A program made the translations under genes and the position numbers. Source: Desulfonatronovibrio magnus (GTDB taxonomy: Bacteria > Desulfobacterota > Desulfovibrionia > Desulfovibrionales > Desulfonatronovibrionaceae). Taken from it: a stretch of DNA of 64,000 nucleotides. Every line of letters starts with the position of its first letter. Within the stretch, counting starts at the first letter, position 1. This document shows positions 61,052-64,000 of the stretch, piece by piece. Below the pieces are notes generated by a model. It saw nothing but the letters and a program-made list of their open reading frames with translations. It made no database searches and was not told where the DNA came from. Where the stretch lies: assembly GCF_000934755.1 (NCBI RefSeq), contig NZ_KN882175.1, positions 393,736-457,735 of the forward strand, in the 5' to 3' direction.

Positions 61052-63970
61052 ATGTCCGATCAAGCGGAAACAGGCGCATTTAAAATGCGCGTAAGCATTT
61101 TTCAGAAAATCATCATCCCTGTTCTGGCGCTGCTTCTTCTGGCCATGGGTGTGGCCACTTACATAGGCATCAACTTAGAAAGCAAAGCCCTCAAGGAACA
61201 GCTCAAAGAATCCGTCAAAACAACTGCCATGACCACAGCCACAATTTCCCGTAATGCCTTTAATTCTCTCAACTGGATTTATCTCGAAGAGTTTCTGCAC
61301 GGAATTGATCCTGCCGGTTCTGGCGGCATTATCTCTGCCAAGCTGGTCAATGCTGATGGGGAAGTATATATGGCTCATGACCGGGAATATTACGGGACAA
61401 CTATGGACCCTGAACTGCTTTCCAGTGACCTGACAATCCATGAAGATTATTTTTTTCAAGACTATGATATAAATGGGCTTTTAATAGTTTACCCCGTGCA
61501 GATCGGCCAGCAGCAATGGTATGTTTTTCTTGGAGCATCCCTTGCACATGTGGAAGAGGCAATAAATGAACTAATCAAGCGTTCAGTACTGTGGTCCATG
61601 ATCATTGTGGTTCTGGCCACCATAGCCATTGCCTTCATCATTCGAACTATAGTCCGGCCAATTTCTTCTCTTGTTAAGTCAGTGAATAGAATTTCAAAAG
61701 GCGACCTGGAACATGAGACTGAAGTAACCTCAAAAGATGAAATCGGACTCTTGTCTCATGAATTCAACAAAATGGTCAAAAATCTGCGATCTGCCCGGGC
61801 TGATCTTGAAAATTCCATGCGTGAACTCGAAATTACCAACCAGCAGCTCGAGGAGGAAACCGCCCAGGCCAAGCGTCTCGCTGTGGCCGCCCAGCAGGCC
61901 AGTAAAGCCAAGAGTGAATTCCTGGCCAATATGAGCCATGAGATCAGAACTCCCCTCAACGGAGTAGTCAGTATGCTGAGCCTTGTGGAAGAGACTGAAC
62001 TCAGTTCTGAGCAGGAAGAATACGTAAAAATGGCTGCCATGTCTTCTGAAACACTGCTGGCCATTATTAACGACATCCTTGATTTTTCCAAGATTGAAGC
62101 CGGCAAGCTGGAATTGACCGAAAGAGAATTTGACCTGGAAAATGAAGTGGCGGATCTTCTGTCAGTGCTGGCAGGCAAAGCAGGGGAAAAGAAACTGGAA
62201 GTGCTCATGCACTATGACTTTGATGCTCCAAGATTTATCAAGGGAGACAATCTGCGACTCAGGCAGGTGCTGTTCAATATTGCAGGCAATGCAGTAAAGT
62301 TTACAGACCAGGGCCATGTCCTGCTGGAGGTTAAATGTCTGCGAAGAGACCATGAGTCCGCACTCTTGAGAATCTCAGTAAAAGATACCGGCATTGGAAT
62401 CGCACCGGACAAACAAAGGGAAATCTTCGAACACTTCACCCAGGCTGACTATTCATCAACCCGAAAGTATGGTGGAACCGGTCTTGGTCTGGCCATAAGT
62501 AAAGAAATTGTGAAACTCATGGGAGCAGAACTCAAGCTTGAAAGTACCCCTGGCCAGGGATCAGAATTCTACTTTGAAATCCGGTTTGAAATACCGAAGG
62601 AGCAAGCCCAGCAAACATCTGAATTTCATATGGACAACATGAAAATCCTGGTGGTGGATGACAACGAGGTCAATCAGTCCATAATATCAAGATATCTTTG
62701 CGATATTGGAGCAGAGTGCCATCTCGTGGAAAACGGCTATAAGGCCATGGTCAACCTTGAAGAAAGCATCAAGTCCGGAACCCCCTATCAACTGGCTGTA
62801 ATCGACTATGCCATGCCGGGTATGGATGGGCTGGAGCTTACACAGCATATTCGCAGAAAAAAGGATTTTGATCAGATGCCCATTGTGATGCTCAGTTCAT
62901 TCTGGGGACATATCCCGGCCAGGGATCTGTATGACGCTGGAGTGGACTCATATCTTCCCAAACCAGTTCGAAGAGGCCACCTTCTTCAGGCCATCCAGGG
63001 TGTGCTTGAAGGCCGCAGGGAAAAATCAGCCGGTGCTGACTCACCCCATGAACCATTGGATAGCATACACGATTCCAACACTCATGAATCCAGGAAGCAA
63101 CCGGATGCTGACCAAAAATCATCCGGATCTTTGAAAATCCTTCTTGTTGAAGATAATCCTGTCAACAGAAAGTCTGTAAAGTATATGCTCAGCAAAATTA
63201 CTGATAACATCGCAGTCGCTGAAAATGGACAACAGGCTGTAGAAATGTTTCAGTCACAAGATTTTGACCTCATTCTAATGGATGTGCAAATGCCGGTAAT
63301 GGACGGTCTTGAGGCCACCAGGCAAATCAGAAAGATAGAAAAGACTGAAAATGCAGACATGAACAACCCCCTGACTGACTCAGATAATTCAAGTCCTGCT
63401 GGAGTGCCCATAATTGCTCTTACAGCCAATGCCATGATCGGTGACCGGAAAAAATGCCTTGAAGCGGGCATGAACGACTACCTGTCCAAGCCATTGCGCA
63501 AAAATGATCTGCTGAGTATTATTGAAGGCATGATCCCTGACATGCTGTCTGCTTCAAAAGCACAGAAACCTGGAAAGCCTGACCAGGCAATTTCTGATGA
63601 AAACTGCGATGTTCCTGAACATATGTCCATCTTTAATGAGAAGGACTTTATGACGCGCTATGAAAATGACTATGAAATTGCATCAGAAATATTAAAAGAC
63701 TTTCTTGAGGATCTGCCCCTCAACCTGTCACAGATCTTGGAGTGTGTTCAGTCTGCCGACCCTGTCAGCACAGACAAGTCAGCCCACAAGCTCAAGGGAT
63801 CTGCCGGTTATATAGGGGCGGAAATACTTCAGCACCTGTGCTCCTCCATCATGAAGCATGCCCGTCAGGATCATTGGGAACAGGTAAGTATCGATTCCAT
63901 GCAACTTAAGGATCATGTGGAAAAATTTGTCCACGCAGCCAATGCCTTTTTAGCTCAACATAACAATTAG
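61052..63970 (+). CDS. Membrane hybrid kinase (TM, sensor, TM, HAMP, HisKA, HATPase, REC, REC, Hpt), about 972 aa
   Basis: TM1 is at about 18-38 (IIIPVLALLLLAMGVATYIG). A short periplasmic sensor (39-175) precedes TM2 (176-197) and HAMP (VRPISSLVKSVNRISKGDL). A coiled coil leads to HisKA, His296 in [13 protein letters not shown], and an ATPase domain with DTGIGIA and GGTGLGLAI. The first receiver (530-655) has VVDDNEVNQSII and MLSSFWG, the second (693-830) has VEDNPVNRKSV and MDVQMPVMDG. Hpt has [13 protein letters not shown]. The ATG at 61052 follows GGAGA by five bases; an earlier in-frame start lacks such a site. From HisKA onward it closely resembles the 57.0-kb kinase, but the input module is different. 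Confidence 0.93.
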   Translation: MSDQAETGAFKMRVSIFQKIIIPVLALLLLAMGVATYIGINLESKALKEQLKESVKTTAMTTATISRNAFNSLNWIYLEEFLHGIDPAGSGGIISAKLVNADGEVYMAHDREYYGTTMDPELLSSDLTIHEDYFFQDYDINGLLIVYPVQIGQQQWYVFLGASLAHVEEAINELIKRSVLWSMIIVVLATIAIAFIIRTIVRPISSLVKSVNRISKGDLEHETEVTSKDEIGLLSHEFNKMVKNLRSARADLENSMRELEITNQQLEEETAQAKRLAVAAQQASKAKSEFLANMSHEIRTPLNGVVSMLSLVEETELSSEQEEYVKMAAMSSETLLAIINDILDFSKIEAGKLELTEREFDLENEVADLLSVLAGKAGEKKLEVLMHYDFDAPRFIKGDNLRLRQVLFNIAGNAVKFTDQGHVLLEVKCLRRDHESALLRISVKDTGIGIAPDKQREIFEHFTQADYSSTRKYGGTGLGLAISKEIVKLMGAELKLESTPGQGSEFYFEIRFEIPKEQAQQTSEFHMDNMKILVVDDNEVNQSIISRYLCDIGAECHLVENGYKAMVNLEESIKSGTPYQLAVIDYAMPGMDGLELTQHIRRKKDFDQMPIVMLSSFWGHIPARDLYDAGVDSYLPKPVRRGHLLQAIQGVLEGRREKSAGADSPHEPLDSIHDSNTHESRKQPDADQKSSGSLKILLVEDNPVNRKSVKYMLSKITDNIAVAENGQQAVEMFQSQDFDLILMDVQMPVMDGLEATRQIRKIEKTENADMNNPLTDSDNSSPAGVPIIALTANAMIGDRKKCLEAGMNDYLSKPLRKNDLLSIIEGMIPDMLSASKAQKPGKPDQAISDENCDVPEHMSIFNEKDFMTRYENDYEIASEILKDFLEDLPLNLSQILECVQSADPVSTDKSAHKLKGSAGYIGAEILQHLCSSIMKHARQDHWEQVSIDSMQLKDHVEKFVHAANAFLAQHNN

Positions 63971-64000
63971 GCGCTTAGTGGAAATTTCAAACAAACATGT

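Overview
The window (about 46% G+C by eye) looks like chromosome from an anaerobic deltaproteobacterium, most likely a sulfate-reducer relative of the Desulfovibrionales. That is an inference from the short anaerobe-type ThiC, GlnRS, the permease/thioredoxin/CcdA cluster and the very large stock of PAS-rich hybrid histidine kinases; no rRNA or tRNA gene is present to confirm it.

Layout. 1-12.1 kb (minus strand): 5' part of glnS, two hybrid kinases, a CheB-CheR-PAS fusion protein, and the helicase RecD2. 12.1-12.7 kb: gene-free, with a C/T-rich heptad tract. 12.7-15.7 kb (plus): a thiol-linked efflux cluster of a CxC permease, two thioredoxins and CcdA. 15.7-20.9 kb: SnoaL-like protein, EamA permease and thiC under a TPP riboswitch (minus), a PD-(D/E)XK-type protein (plus), a nitroreductase (minus), and a decayed second thiC locus. 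This segment is bracketed by two inverted copies of a ~240-bp repeat. 20.9-27.2 kb: two paralogous lysozyme-like proteins, one with a signal peptide and one without, enclosing a tight purK-purE-sbtA-sbtB operon. 27.4-64 kb: a signalling supercluster, almost entirely on the plus strand, with many 1-4 nt overlaps.

The supercluster holds seven membrane or soluble hybrid kinases, two REC-kinase hybrids, a REC-PAS-kinase-REC, an HD-GYP response regulator broken by a frameshift, a REC-PAS-GGDEF cyclase, an EAL-like/HDOD protein, an XRE-PAS-GAF protein, a LIV-type periplasmic binding protein wedged between two membrane kinases, a FIST sensor and a Tat-exported metallo-beta-lactamase-fold protein. 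Several members arose by local duplication and module swapping. Expected output is phosphorelay flux plus c-di-GMP control rather than classical DNA-binding response regulators, of which there are none.

The most unusual non-coding signal is a set of short palindromic elements (25.6, 51.2 and 55.7 kb). They have near-perfect terminal inverted repeats and 8-9 bp flanking direct repeats. The two that are clearly the same family share conserved REP-like modules, but their pairing arms are different in each copy while staying complementary within the copy. A fragment related to the third element is translated in frame inside a kinase linker.
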